NCBI GenBank assembly: GCA_035651595.1
Contig: DASRFJ010000169.1
Coordinates: 68,570 to 132,569, forward strand
DNA: 64,000 nt
Source: JAFARZ01 sp035651595
Lineage (GTDB): Bacteria; Actinomycetota; Actinomycetes; Streptosporangiales; Streptosporangiaceae
Direction: 5' to 3'
Shown here in pieces: positions 32,947 through 41,768 of the stretch (the first letter of the stretch is position 1; each line of letters opens with the position of its first letter). The notes below the pieces were generated by a model. It ran no database searches, had not been told where the DNA came from, and was given only the letters and a program-made list of their open reading frames with translations. Position numbers and translations under genes: made by a program.

Positions 32947-33166
32947 TGCCGCCGGCCTTGCGGATGCTCGCGATCTTGACCCGCGCCGGTCACCATGCCG
33001 CGGTGACGGTGTCGGGCGTCCACGGGATCGGCGCGTAGCCGCCTGCGCGCGCGGGCGGACGGCGAGCCGGAGGCAGGTGCCGGCGTGTATCTGGTCCAAG
33101 ATGGCGGTCGAGGGGGTGTGCCGGCCGCCTTCCTTGGAAGATCTCCTCTCCGCGAGCGAACGGAGG

Positions 33167-34273
33167 TCAGCGTTGCAAGATCGCGACGCGGCCCAGGTCG
33201 CCAGAGGCCCAGCAGGAGCCGTCGGGAGCGCAGGTGACGGTGTCGAACTGGCCGGTGTCGAAGGTGTGCCAGTGCAGGCCGCCGTCGTAGGACACATCCG
33301 AGCCGGTCAGCCCCACCGCGAGGACGGTGGCGGGGGTGCGCGGGACCCAGGTGATGCCGGACCGGTAGCCCGCTGGCCCGGACGGTGCGGACACCCACGG
33401 CCCGCCAAGGAAGGACACGGCGGCAACATTGACGGCTGCGGCGGGGGCGCTGAAGTCGCCGCCGACCGCGACACCGGCCACCGGTGTGCGGAACGCCAGC
33501 GCGAACACCCCGGCGGTGGGTCCGGTCACGATCGGGGTCGTCGCGACCTGCCAGGTGTAGCCGCCATCCCGGGAGGTGAACACGCGCGCGGCTGTGCTTC
33601 CCCCGCTGCCGAACCAGGCCTGCTGCCCAGCGGTGGTCAGGCATTCGCCACCGGCGGCGAACCCGGCCTCGCCAGGCAGCGCCGCGGGCATCCCGTCGTC
33701 TGGCAGCACGGTCCAGGTGCGCCCCCCGTCGCGGGTAGACAAGATCCGGAACTTGCCGTCCACCGGGTCGCTGAGCACCAGGCCATGCCGGGGGTTGAAG
33801 AATGCCATGCAGTCGAAGAACGCCTGCGGGTTGGTGTTCTGGTACGCCAGGCTCCAGGTGCGGCCGCCGTCGTCGGTGACATACAGCCGGGAGTCCGTGC
33901 CGGTCCCGGCCGCCATCGCTACCGCCCGGGTGGCGCTGAAGGCGGCGATGTCGCGGAACTGCAAGCCCGCCGCTCCCGCAGGGGAGGCGTTGATCCAGCT
34001 CTGGCCGCCGTCAACTGTTCGCAAGACCACCCCGTTATAGCCTCCTAGCCACGCCACCTTCCGGCTTACGACGGCCAGGCCCCGGAAATGCGTCTGGGTG
34101 CCGGTATCGACCTGCTTCCAGGAGAACTGTTGCGCGGCCGGATGAAGGGCGACGCGCGCTGACCGGACGCTGGCATCGGCGGAGGGGATCACCACCACCG
34201 CCGACAAGCCCGCCACAGCGGCGCACATGGCCACCACGCGTACAAAGCAAGCAAGACCACGATGCGACGTCAT
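33167..34273 (-). CDS. Secreted BNR/YCF48-like beta-propeller protein
   Basis: Protein of 368 residues with a signal peptide (VVAMCAAVAGLSAVVVIPSADA). Repeated Asp-box motifs TVDGGQSW, TDDGGRTW, TRDGGRTW, SRDGGYTW and SYDGGLHW show a beta-propeller of the BNR/photosystem II assembly (YCF48)-like type. Opening VDTGTQTHFRGLAVVSRKVA fits that group. It probably binds or recognises an extracellular partner; no sialidase catalytic set is evident. It stands alone upstream of the peptide export operon on the same strand. Confidence 0.85.
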   Translation of the reverse strand: MTSHRGLACFVRVVAMCAAVAGLSAVVVIPSADASVRSARVALHPAAQQFSWKQVDTGTQTHFRGLAVVSRKVAWLGGYNGVVLRTVDGGQSWINASPAGAAGLQFRDIAAFSATRAVAMAAGTGTDSRLYVTDDGGRTWSLAYQNTNPQAFFDCMAFFNPRHGLVLSDPVDGKFRILSTRDGGRTWTVLPDDGMPAALPGEAGFAAGGECLTTAGQQAWFGSGGSTAARVFTSRDGGYTWQVATTPIVTGPTAGVFALAFRTPVAGVAVGGDFSAPAAAVNVAAVSFLGGPWVSAPSGPAGYRSGITWVPRTPATVLAVGLTGSDVSYDGGLHWHTFDTGQFDTVTCAPDGSCWASGDLGRVAILQR

Positions 34274-34353
34274 GATTGAGACGCTAACCCCAGCAGCCCC
34301 CAGCGGACCAGTAAACAGCCCATCTAGCGGTCCCGATGTCACCGGGCTTGATG

Positions 34354-34851
34354 TCAGGTAGTCCGAACGACCATCGGTGCTTCCGCCGAGGATCGGTGAC
34401 GCGGCAGCGAGCCGACAACGACGCCGAGCAGTCGCTCGCCGGGGACATAGCCGAGGTACCGCGAGTCCATGCTCATCGGCGGGTTGTCGCCGAGCACGAT
34501 GAGCTTGCCGGCTGGCACGGCGGTCGCGTCCGCGATCGCGGCGGGCAGCCCATCCGGCAGCGGCTCGCCGGGAATCGCGGCTACCCGCTTGATCATCCAC
34601 ACGCGGGCCAGGTCGCGCCCAGCGGGCTTTCCGGTCCACTCACGGTCCGCGCTGGGCGTCTCGACCACGACGATCTGGCCCGTACGCACCGACCTCAGCC
34701 GGGCCCGGCGGACAAGCACCCGGTCGCCCGCCGTCAGGGCCGGCTCCATGCTCTGCCCGGTCACCGACACGATCGTGATCTGGCGGCGCGCGATCACCAC
34801 GCCGGCCGCCACGAGCGCCAGCATGCCGAGAGCCGAGGCTGCCGCGCCCAT
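34354..34851 (-). CDS. S26-family signal peptidase (LepB-like)
   Basis: Membrane serine protease of 165 residues. One N-terminal span (SALGMLALVAAGVVIA) is followed by VTGQSMEPALTAGDRVLV with the catalytic Ser, VWMIKRVAAIPGEPLP with the catalytic Lys, and VLGDNPPMSMDSRYLGYVPG, the conserved box E. It is shorter than housekeeping type I peptidases. As the last gene of the operon with an ABC exporter, a thioredoxin-like protein and a Cys-rich peptide, it most likely removes that peptide's leader. Confidence 0.9.
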   Translation of the reverse strand: MGAAASALGMLALVAAGVVIARRQITIVSVTGQSMEPALTAGDRVLVRRARLRSVRTGQIVVVETPSADREWTGKPAGRDLARVWMIKRVAAIPGEPLPDGLPAAIADATAVPAGKLIVLGDNPPMSMDSRYLGYVPGERLLGVVVGSLPRHRSSAEAPMVVRTT

Positions 34852-34907
34852 CAGCGCGCGGCCTGCCGCGACACGGACGCGAACAGGTCGATTACCAGTT
34901 CAATCAT
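34851..34907 (-). other. Possible 18-codon coupling ORF before the signal peptidase
   Basis: An ATG overlapping the end of the ABC gene opens MIELVIDLFASVSRQAAR, whose TGA overlaps the signal-peptidase ATG (TGATG). It could couple translation between the two genes, or mark the lost original start of the peptidase by a frameshift. Confidence 0.35.
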
Positions 34908-36783
34908 GATTGCTCTCCACGTATCCGCGTGCCTGGAGCGAAAACAGCCGGGCATAGGTCCCCTGCCGCGCCATCAGCGTGCGGTGGTCGCCCTGCTCGC
35001 TGATCACGCCGTCGGACAGCACGACGATATGGTCGGCCTCCCGCACCGTGTTGAGGCGATGGGAGATCAGCACAGTCGCTCGTCCGCGTCTGCTGTCCCG
35101 CAGCCGCGTCTGGATGTCGTGCTCAGCCTCGGCGTCTAGCCCGGCACTCGGCTCGTCCAGGATCATCAGGTCCCGGCCGCCACGCAGGAACGCCCTGGCC
35201 AGGGCCACGCGCTGCCACTGCCCGCCGGACAGCAGCACCCCCGTCTCTGGGTTCTCGCTGTCGGCCAGATCGAAGAAGGTCCTAGTCAGCAGCGTCTGGT
35301 AGCCCTTGGGCAGGTCGGCGAGCTCGTCGTGGATGCCCGCTTCCCGCGCGGCCGCTGACAGTGCGGCGGCCTGTTCCGCGCGGCTCAGGTCGCCGACACC
35401 GATGTTGTCGGCCGCGGTGAGCTCATAGGTCATGTAGTCCTGGAAGACCACGCTGATCCGGTCTCGTAGCCCCGCTGGGTCCATGTCGCGCAGATCGATG
35501 CCGTCCCACAGGATCCGGCCCCGTTCGGGATCGTAGAACCGGCACAGCAACTTCACCAGTGTGCTCTTCCCGGCGCCGTTGTGCCCGACGAGCGCGACGG
35601 CCTGACCGTGCGGAATCAGGCAGCTCACGCCTCGCAGCACCCATGGCTTGTCCGGCCCGTACCGGAACCAGACATCCGACACCTCGATGCCGCGGCGCAG
35701 CGCCATGGCAGGCGCGGGGTTGTCCGGGACCAGCAAGTCCGCCGGGGTCGCGACCACCTCCAGGTAGGAGCCGAACATCAGCAGTGACTCGTACGTCCTG
35801 GCCGCGGTCGCGATGATGATTGTCAGCGCGTTCGATACCGAGGCAAGGGCAGCGACCAGCATCGACACATCACCCACGGTCAGCCGTCCGGCTGCGGCGG
35901 CAAGCACTGCCCACAGCAGCCCGCCGCCGGCCACTAGCGCGCTGAGTAGCGCTAGAATCGCGCTGACCGCCAGCACCCGCCGGTCGCCGCGCTGGCTGGC
36001 CCGCTGTGCGACGAGCAGCTCGGCGATCATCCGGCCGCGGAAGAACCCGCCGAGTCCGAACAGCCTGATCTCCTTGGCGGCATGGACGTCGGACAGCAAG
36101 CTCGCGTAGAAAAACTGCCGCCGCTGGGCGTGCGTGATGCCTCGTATGATCGCCGACTGGCGCTGCGCGGAGCCCTTCTCAAGAAAGATGGCAGGTATCG
36201 CGGCGGCCGTGACGACCGCCGTCAGTACCGGGCTCAGCACTGCCAGCGTGGCGAGGAAGCCGGCCAGAGTCAGTCCCGATTGCGTGATCGACAGCACGCC
36301 GGACACCGCCTGGCCCGGCCCGGCGGAGCCTGACTGCTGGGAGAACCGCAGCTCGTCCTGGAACACCGGGTCCTCCAGGCGGCGCAGCCCGGTCATCCGG
36401 GTCACCGCGGTGAACAGCTCGGACAGTGTGCGGCACTGCACCGCACGGCCGGACTGCGCAGCCAGGTACTGGTTGAGCGCCGGCAGGACCCCGGTGAGCA
36501 CCCCGGCTAGGCAGGTCCCGAGAACGAGCGGCACCAGCGCGGCGGTGGCGGGCCGTGCATACGGCCCGCCACCGGTCAGGTCGTCCAAGATCATGCGCAG
36601 CAGCCACGCCGCGACGACCGGCGCCAGGCCGGCCAGCGCCGCGACGATCAGCAGCCCGGTCAGTGCCCGGCGGTTGGCGCGCCAGGCCAGACCAAAGGCG
36701 GTGGCGAGCGTTCGTCCCTGAACGACGGGCATGAGTTTCTCCCGGACGGTTGCGATCGCGTGCTCGGAAGTCGCCGACCTCAC
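34900..36783 (-). CDS. ABC exporter, fused permease-ATPase
   Basis: Half-transporter of 627 residues from a GTG that overlaps the preceding stop. Residues 40-330 hold about six membrane spans (ALTGLLIVAALAGLAPVVAA, LVPLVLGTCLAGVLTGVLPA). The ATPase follows: VALVGHNGAGKSTLVKLL, VFQDYMTYELTAADNIGVG, LLSGGQWQRVALARAFL, LMILDEPSAGLDAEAEHD and the H-loop SHRLNTVREADH. There is no C39 peptidase domain, which agrees with a separate S26 peptidase next door. Expected to export the Cys-rich peptide. Confidence 0.92.
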   Translation of the reverse strand: MRSATSEHAIATVREKLMPVVQGRTLATAFGLAWRANRRALTGLLIVAALAGLAPVVAAWLLRMILDDLTGGGPYARPATAALVPLVLGTCLAGVLTGVLPALNQYLAAQSGRAVQCRTLSELFTAVTRMTGLRRLEDPVFQDELRFSQQSGSAGPGQAVSGVLSITQSGLTLAGFLATLAVLSPVLTAVVTAAAIPAIFLEKGSAQRQSAIIRGITHAQRRQFFYASLLSDVHAAKEIRLFGLGGFFRGRMIAELLVAQRASQRGDRRVLAVSAILALLSALVAGGGLLWAVLAAAAGRLTVGDVSMLVAALASVSNALTIIIATAARTYESLLMFGSYLEVVATPADLLVPDNPAPAMALRRGIEVSDVWFRYGPDKPWVLRGVSCLIPHGQAVALVGHNGAGKSTLVKLLCRFYDPERGRILWDGIDLRDMDPAGLRDRISVVFQDYMTYELTAADNIGVGDLSRAEQAAALSAAAREAGIHDELADLPKGYQTLLTRTFFDLADSENPETGVLLSGGQWQRVALARAFLRGGRDLMILDEPSAGLDAEAEHDIQTRLRDSRRGRATVLISHRLNTVREADHIVVLSDGVISEQGDHRTLMARQGTYARLFSLQARGYVESNHD

Positions 36784-37406
36784 CCCATCGCCGGGGCGGG
36801 CAGCGTGGCGGGGTCGTAGCCAGAGGTGAGCACAGCCCCGTCGCCGTCGAGCAGGCAGAACGCGGGATACCCGGAGACGGCGAACGCCCTGGCGACCTCG
36901 CTGTCAAGTGGCTGCACGCTCACCTGTGCCACCGCGGCGAGCGTGCCGAGGTACGCCGGCGGCACCATGTCCTCGGCGACGAGCAGCACGGCCAGCGCCT
37001 CTTCTCGCGCGATGTGACTAGTACGCAGGTACGCGGCAAACGGCGCGACGCGCTCCGGGCACGCTGAGCACCCCGCGGAGAAGAATCCGACCAGCCGCAG
37101 GCCGGCCGGGCCGACCACCGCGCTGCCGTCGGCGGTAACCGTGGTGAAAGGCTCCGGTGCCTGGCCGGTGGCCAGGCCGATCACCGGATGGTCGGCGGGC
37201 ATCTGGTGATCACGCAGCAGTTCGGCGTGCTGGCGCAAGCGGCGGATGACGCCGAAGGTCACGAGCAAGTCGAGCAGACAGAGCAGGCCGACGACGATAA
37301 GAGCGGCGACAACGACGAGCACGGGTGCCTCCCGGAAGGTCTGGTACGGGTAGATGCTGCGGCCATTCGCTGGCCGCAGCATCCGGCTGGCGATTACGGT
37401 TAGCAC
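36780..37406 (-). CDS. Membrane-anchored thioredoxin-like protein (TlpA/MauD type)
   Basis: Protein of 208 residues. One span (VLVVVAALIVVGLLCLLDLL) is followed by an extracytoplasmic thioredoxin fold with redox motif FFSAGCSACPERVAPFAAYL (C-x2-C) and the cis-Pro loop VSGYPAFCLLDGDG. MauD-type proteins form disulfides in Cys-rich partners. The GTG at 37406 overlaps the peptide gene's stop by seven bases; ATG 37382 is an alternative. Its neighbour with ten cysteines is the obvious substrate. Confidence 0.88.
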   Translation of the reverse strand: MLTVIASRMLRPANGRSIYPYQTFREAPVLVVVAALIVVGLLCLLDLLVTFGVIRRLRQHAELLRDHQMPADHPVIGLATGQAPEPFTTVTADGSAVVGPAGLRLVGFFSAGCSACPERVAPFAAYLRTSHIAREEALAVLLVAEDMVPPAYLGTLAAVAQVSVQPLDSEVARAFAVSGYPAFCLLDGDGAVLTSGYDPATLPAPAMG

Positions 37407-37603
37407 CCGATGTCACTCACGTAGCATGGGCCGCAAGACAGCGTGCAATTACACCTGGGCGTGCAGGTCTTCAGGTAGAGCACGCCGTTGTGGCAGTAGC
37501 ATTCATACACTTGCGGGTCAGGCTGGCAGCAGATGGCGGCCGCCGTCACCGTTGGCACTACCGCGCTGAGCATGCGGTCAGCCATCGTCCTGATGATTCG
37601 CAT
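37400..37603 (-). CDS. Cys-rich secreted peptide precursor (10 Cys in 67 residues)
   Basis: Small peptide with a strong GAGGAGGTGG ribosome binding site. Leader MRIIRTMADRMLSAVVPTVT ends in AAA, a likely processing site, then a core with Cys at 25, 26, 35, 37, 47, 51, 53, 57, 60 and 67 (CCQPDPQVYECYCHNG, TCTPRCNC, SCGPCYVSDIGC). It is followed without gaps by a thioredoxin-like protein, an ABC exporter and a signal peptidase. The set predicts a secreted disulfide-rich peptide with up to five disulfides. The family is not named; a bioactive role is inference. Confidence 0.8.
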   Translation of the reverse strand: MRIIRTMADRMLSAVVPTVTAAAICCQPDPQVYECYCHNGVLYLKTCTPRCNCTLSCGPCYVSDIGC

Positions 37604-37664
37604 CGATTCCACCTCCTCTCGCGATCGGAGTCGGCTCGTCACCACGGGAGCGTCGCGCGCTCGT

Positions 37665-37704
37665 CTAACAGGCGGATCGCACGCATCTGGCACCCGGCTA
37701 ACAC
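37665..37704 (+). promoter_or_regulatory. Four SARP-like heptamers at 11-bp spacing
   Basis: CTAACAG (37665), ATCGCAC (37676), CTGGCAC (37687) and CTAACAC (37698) start exactly 11 bp apart. A good -10 (TATGGT, 37711-37716) follows, with CTGGCA as -35 at 18-bp spacing. SARP activators bind such phased direct repeats. The gene served is the SARP regulator starting at 37753. Confidence 0.55.
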
Positions 37705-37752
37705 GACATGTATGGTCATGGCGATGCTCTCCCCCGACCGGGAGGAGTTTCG

Positions 37753-40593
37753 GTGGCGTTAAGTATTGAGTTCTCCTTGCTGGGGCCGCTTTCAGTCCGG
37801 TGTGATGGCGTCAGCGTGCCGGTGCCGCGGGCCAAGGAGCGGGCTCTGCTGGCCGCGTTGCTGCTCAACGCCGGACGAATGGTCCCCGCGGCGACCCTCG
37901 TGGAGGTGCTGTGGGGCACCGAGCCGCCGCCTTCGGCGTCGGCCAGTCTGCAGAACCACATGATGCGGCTGCGGCGATCGCTGGGCGGGACGGTATCCAG
38001 GCGGATCAGCACACGGCCGGGCGGATACGCGATCAGCGTGGCGGCAGGTGAGCTTGATATCACACGCGCCGAGGAGCAGCTGCGATCCGGACGCGCCGCG
38101 ATCCGCGACAGGCTGTGGGAGCGTGCGGCGGAGCTCTCCGCGGTCGCGCTGGGCGAGTGGCGGGGTGAGCCACTGAGCGACGTCAGTTCCGAGCTGCTGG
38201 CGCTCCAAGAGATCCCCCGGCTCGCGGAGATCAGGCTACAGCTGTGGGAGATGCGGGCCGAGGCCGCTGTGATGCTGGGCCGTTACCCGGAGCTGGTCGC
38301 AGAGCTGCAGCGGCTGGCCGCCGCACATCCCCTGCGGGAGCATCTGCGCGCGCTGCTCATGCTGGCACTGTGCCGCAGCGGGCGGCAGGCGGACGCGATC
38401 GCCTGCTACCAGGACATCCGCCATGCGCTGGCGGACGAGCTCGGCATCGAGCCAGGCGCCGAGCTGAGCAGCCTGTACCAGCGGATACTTGTCGGCGACA
38501 ACATGCTCGCACGGGGGACCGGGCTGATCGTCGCAGAGCAGGCGCCGTACGGTCCGGAGCCGAGGCCGGCAGTCTCAGTGCCGCAGCAGCTGCCCGGTGC
38601 GGTGCGGGGCTTCACCGGCCGTTCAGCCGAACTCGAAGCGCTGACCGGGCTGCTGGACCGGTCCGGCGCACCCGGTGGCGGGGCGATCGTGATCTCGGCG
38701 ATCGGGGGGACCGCCGGGGTGGGCAAGACCGCATTGGCCGTGCACTGGGCGCACCAGGTGGCCGGGCGATTCCCCGACGGGCAGCTGTATGTGAACCTGC
38801 GTGGCTTCCATTCGTTGGGAACGCCGATGTCCCCCGCTGAGGCGATCCGGGGCTTCCTGGATTCCCTTGGCATCGCGGCCGAGCGGATTCCAGCAGGCCC
38901 GGATGCGCAGGCGGGCTTGTACCGCAGTCTGATGTCCGGCAGGCGCATGCTCGTCGTGCTGGACAACGCCCAGGACGCGGAGCAGGTCCGTCCGCTGCTG
39001 CCCGGCAGTTCCGGCTGCCTGACGCTGGTGACCAGCCGAAGCCAGCTGACCGGGCTAGTCGCTGCCGAGGGCGCCCACTCGCTGACCCTCGATCTGCTGA
39101 CCGATGCCGAGGCTCATGAACTGCTGGCGCTACGGCTAGGAGAGGCGCGGCTATGCGCGGAACCGCGGGCCGCAGCTGAGCTGATCCGGCTGTGCGCGTG
39201 CCTGCCGCTGGCACTGGCGATAGCCGCCGCCCGCGCTTCGACCCGGCGCGGGCTCAGGATTGGCGCGCTTGCGGAGGAGCTCAAGGACACCCAGCGTAGG
39301 CTCGATGCGCTGGAAACCGGGGATCCGGCGGTAAGCGCGCGTACCGTCTTCTCCTGGTCACTGGGTCACCTGTCAGGGCCGGCGGTTCGCCTGTTCGGTC
39401 TGCTGGGCTTGCATCCCGGACCCGACATCACGATCGCGGCCGCGGCTAGCCTGGCCGGGATAGCGCCGTCTGAAGCACGAGGCGCGCTGCGCGAGCTCAC
39501 CGGCGCCTATCTGGTCGACGAGCGCGTTCCTGGCCGGTATTCCATGCACGACCTGCTGCGTGCCTATGCCACGGAGCGGGCCAACGCCTCCGATAGCGAA
39601 GCTGACCGGCTTCCGGCCGTCCTCCGCATGCTCGACCACTACCTGCACACAGCGTGGGCAGCTGACCGCCTACTCCGGCCCGAGCGTGATCCCATCGCTC
39701 TCGCTCCGCCCCGACACGGGGGAGTGCCAGAGGAAATCGCCGATCGTGCGCAGGCGATGTCCTGGTTCCAGGACGAGCGGCAAGTCCTGCTCGGCGCGGC
39801 CCGGCTCGCGCACAACATGGGGTTCGCCGAACACGCATGGAAGCTCCCCTGGACCCTGACGGTGTTTCTCGACTGCCGAGGGGACTGGCAGCAGCTAGCA
39901 GATCTGCACCATGTGGCACTGGCCGCAGCCCGGTACTGTGACGACAAGGCCGGTCAGGCAATGGCACACCGTGATCTCGCCCGCGCCTATCTGCGCCTGG
40001 GCCAGTCCGGCCGCGGCAACCACCACCTGGAACAGGCACTCCTGCTATACCAAGAAACCGGCGATTTCGTCGGCCAAGGCCGGACGCATCTGGCCTTGGC
40101 GCTGGCAATGGACACCGAAAGCCGGTACGGCGAAGCCTTCAGCCACAACGAGCAGGCGCTCCTTCTCCTCAGCCGGGCGGGTGACCAGACTGGGCAGAGC
40201 AATGCGCTCAGCTCGGTGGGCTGGAGCTACGCCCAGCGCGGGGACTACATAACTGCCCTGAAATTCTGTCATGAGGCGATCGGGCTGCAGCGCCGGAGCG
40301 GCAATCGATACGGCGAGGCCCACACGCTCGACAGCATCGGGTACGTGTACCGACGCCTTGGCCAGCACGCCCAAGCCATCGGCTGCTACGAGCAGTCGGT
40401 GAGCCTGTTCCGCGAACTCGGCGACCGCTATTACCAAGCCGATACCCTCGTCAACCTCGGCGACGCGCTGCACGCCGTCGGGAATCCGCGCAGGGCTCGC
40501 GACGCCTGGCATCAGGCCGTGGACATACTTGACGACTTGCACCATTCCCGGGCGGCGCAGGTCCGGGCAATGCTGGCGAGCAGGGTGCTCTGA
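37753..40593 (+). CDS. AfsR-like SARP regulator with NB-ARC ATPase and TPR domains
   Basis: Pathway regulator of 946 residues. Residues 1-95 are an OmpR-type DNA-binding domain (FSLLGPLSVRCDGVSVPVPR, then LQNHMMRLRRSL) followed by a BTAD domain to about 255 (LREHLRALLMLALCRSGRQA, ELGIEPGAELSSLYQRIL). An NB-ARC ATPase has Walker A GTAGVGKTALAVHWA and Walker B RRMLVVLDNAQDA. TPR units fill the C-terminus. The GTG has GGGAGGAG upstream; ATG 37708 is less likely. It lies between the Cys-rich peptide operon and the azole-peptide cluster and may control either or both. Confidence 0.93.
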   Translation: MALSIEFSLLGPLSVRCDGVSVPVPRAKERALLAALLLNAGRMVPAATLVEVLWGTEPPPSASASLQNHMMRLRRSLGGTVSRRISTRPGGYAISVAAGELDITRAEEQLRSGRAAIRDRLWERAAELSAVALGEWRGEPLSDVSSELLALQEIPRLAEIRLQLWEMRAEAAVMLGRYPELVAELQRLAAAHPLREHLRALLMLALCRSGRQADAIACYQDIRHALADELGIEPGAELSSLYQRILVGDNMLARGTGLIVAEQAPYGPEPRPAVSVPQQLPGAVRGFTGRSAELEALTGLLDRSGAPGGGAIVISAIGGTAGVGKTALAVHWAHQVAGRFPDGQLYVNLRGFHSLGTPMSPAEAIRGFLDSLGIAAERIPAGPDAQAGLYRSLMSGRRMLVVLDNAQDAEQVRPLLPGSSGCLTLVTSRSQLTGLVAAEGAHSLTLDLLTDAEAHELLALRLGEARLCAEPRAAAELIRLCACLPLALAIAAARASTRRGLRIGALAEELKDTQRRLDALETGDPAVSARTVFSWSLGHLSGPAVRLFGLLGLHPGPDITIAAAASLAGIAPSEARGALRELTGAYLVDERVPGRYSMHDLLRAYATERANASDSEADRLPAVLRMLDHYLHTAWAADRLLRPERDPIALAPPRHGGVPEEIADRAQAMSWFQDERQVLLGAARLAHNMGFAEHAWKLPWTLTVFLDCRGDWQQLADLHHVALAAARYCDDKAGQAMAHRDLARAYLRLGQSGRGNHHLEQALLLYQETGDFVGQGRTHLALALAMDTESRYGEAFSHNEQALLLLSRAGDQTGQSNALSSVGWSYAQRGDYITALKFCHEAIGLQRRSGNRYGEAHTLDSIGYVYRRLGQHAQAIGCYEQSVSLFRELGDRYYQADTLVNLGDALHAVGNPRRARDAWHQAVDILDDLHHSRAAQVRAMLASRVL

Positions 40594-41003
40594 TCGTCCG
40601 GCGTCGAAGTTGCTGGGGCTGGGCGATGCCGCTCACAAGATCCATCACGTCGTCCGTGACACAGTTGAACACGGCTGCGTGGAGCGGACCTAATCTTGAC
40701 GGTTCTCGGCCCGGCTGGCGACTATGGTGATGGACACGATTGGTGCGGCCATTGCACGCGAGAAGAGCAAGGTCGGACATTGCGCGTGCGCGAAATCGAT
40801 AACTGGAAACTGATCTCGGGCAACTTGGCATCTGGTATCTCGATGTCGATTTTTCGTGACCGCAGTTAGGTGCACAATCAATGAGGCTGGTTCCTACCGT
40901 CTGCGCTTTCTCGAGGATGGCCACGAGCCGCGGCAGTATCTCGCAAGCGGGGCGGCCTGAACTACCTTACGCCAGGAACGCGGCTTGAAACGGGGGAAAC
41001 GTC
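40594..41003. other. Upstream region of second SARP gene, no gene seen
   Basis: Nothing coding is supported. A possible promoter is TTGACG (40696-40701) and GACTAT (40720-40725) with 18-bp spacing. The second half is less GC-rich (GATGTCGATTTTTCGTGACC near 40840), consistent with a regulatory region. Confidence 0.4.
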
Positions 41004-41768
41004 GTGGCAGCATGCATTTCGTTTGGGTTGCTCGGGACTCTGGAGGCTAAGGACGGATCCCGGGACATCGTCATTTCATCCCAGCGGCTGCGCGTCCTGC
41101 TGGCTACCTTGCTGGCCCGTGCCAATTCCAGCGTGCCAATGGACGAGCTGGCCGAGCTGGTCTGGGATGGCAGGCCGCCAGCGCACGCCGGGGTAACTCT
41201 GCGCAGTTACGTGAAGCGGCTGCGCAGGGTGCTGGGCGTAGAGCTTGGCGCACATATAGTCACCCGTCCCCCTGGCTACCTCGCCCAGGTGGCTGACGAC
41301 GAACTCGACTGCCTTCGCTTCGAAACCCTGTGCCGGCGCGGGGGAGCCGCCGTCAGGCGGCAGCAGTGGAATGACGCCTCTCAGGTCCTGACCGCGGCGC
41401 TTGCCCTCTGGCGGGACACGCCTTTCATCGACACGCCATCACAAGCCTTGCGCGATCTGCACCTGCCGCGGCTCGAGGAATGGCGGCTGCAGGCTCTTGA
41501 GTGGCGGATTGAAGCTGAACTTCGTCTCGGAAATGCGGCCAGCCAGATCATGGAACTCCGGATGCTGGCCGCTCAGCACCCGATGCGGGAACACTTCCAG
41601 GCGCAGCTTATGTCGGCACTGCACCTGTGCGGTCGCCAGGCGGAAGCGCTCGCTGTCTACCAGGACGCTCGTAGCCTGCTCGTTCGTGAAATCGGCATCG
41701 AGCCCGGAGATGAGCTGCGGCGGATGCAGCAGCAAATCCTAGCCGGCCGGACGCGAACCGCCGGATAA
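41004..41768 (+). CDS. SARP-family pathway activator (short, DNA-binding plus BTAD)
   Basis: Activator of 254 residues without ATPase or TPR domains, like ActII-ORF4 or DnrI. The DNA-binding domain is ISFGLLGTLEAKDGSRDIVI and GVTLRSYVKRLRRVLGVEL; the BTAD domain is HPMREHFQAQLMSALHLCGR and EIGIEPGDELRRMQQQIL. The GTG start has GGGGGAAA upstream. Its 3' end overlaps the convergent JmjC gene by about 160 bp. It is the nearest candidate to bind the six-site operator at 42808-42870. Confidence 0.93.
   Translation: MAACISFGLLGTLEAKDGSRDIVISSQRLRVLLATLLARANSSVPMDELAELVWDGRPPAHAGVTLRSYVKRLRRVLGVELGAHIVTRPPGYLAQVADDELDCLRFETLCRRGGAAVRRQQWNDASQVLTAALALWRDTPFIDTPSQALRDLHLPRLEEWRLQALEWRIEAELRLGNAASQIMELRMLAAQHPMREHFQAQLMSALHLCGRQAEALAVYQDARSLLVREIGIEPGDELRRMQQQILAGRTRTAG

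Noticed and set aside
34900..36783. ABC exporter as a peptidase-containing bacteriocin transporter
   Set aside because: No N-terminal C39 Cys/His peptidase domain; the frame begins directly with the membrane region.
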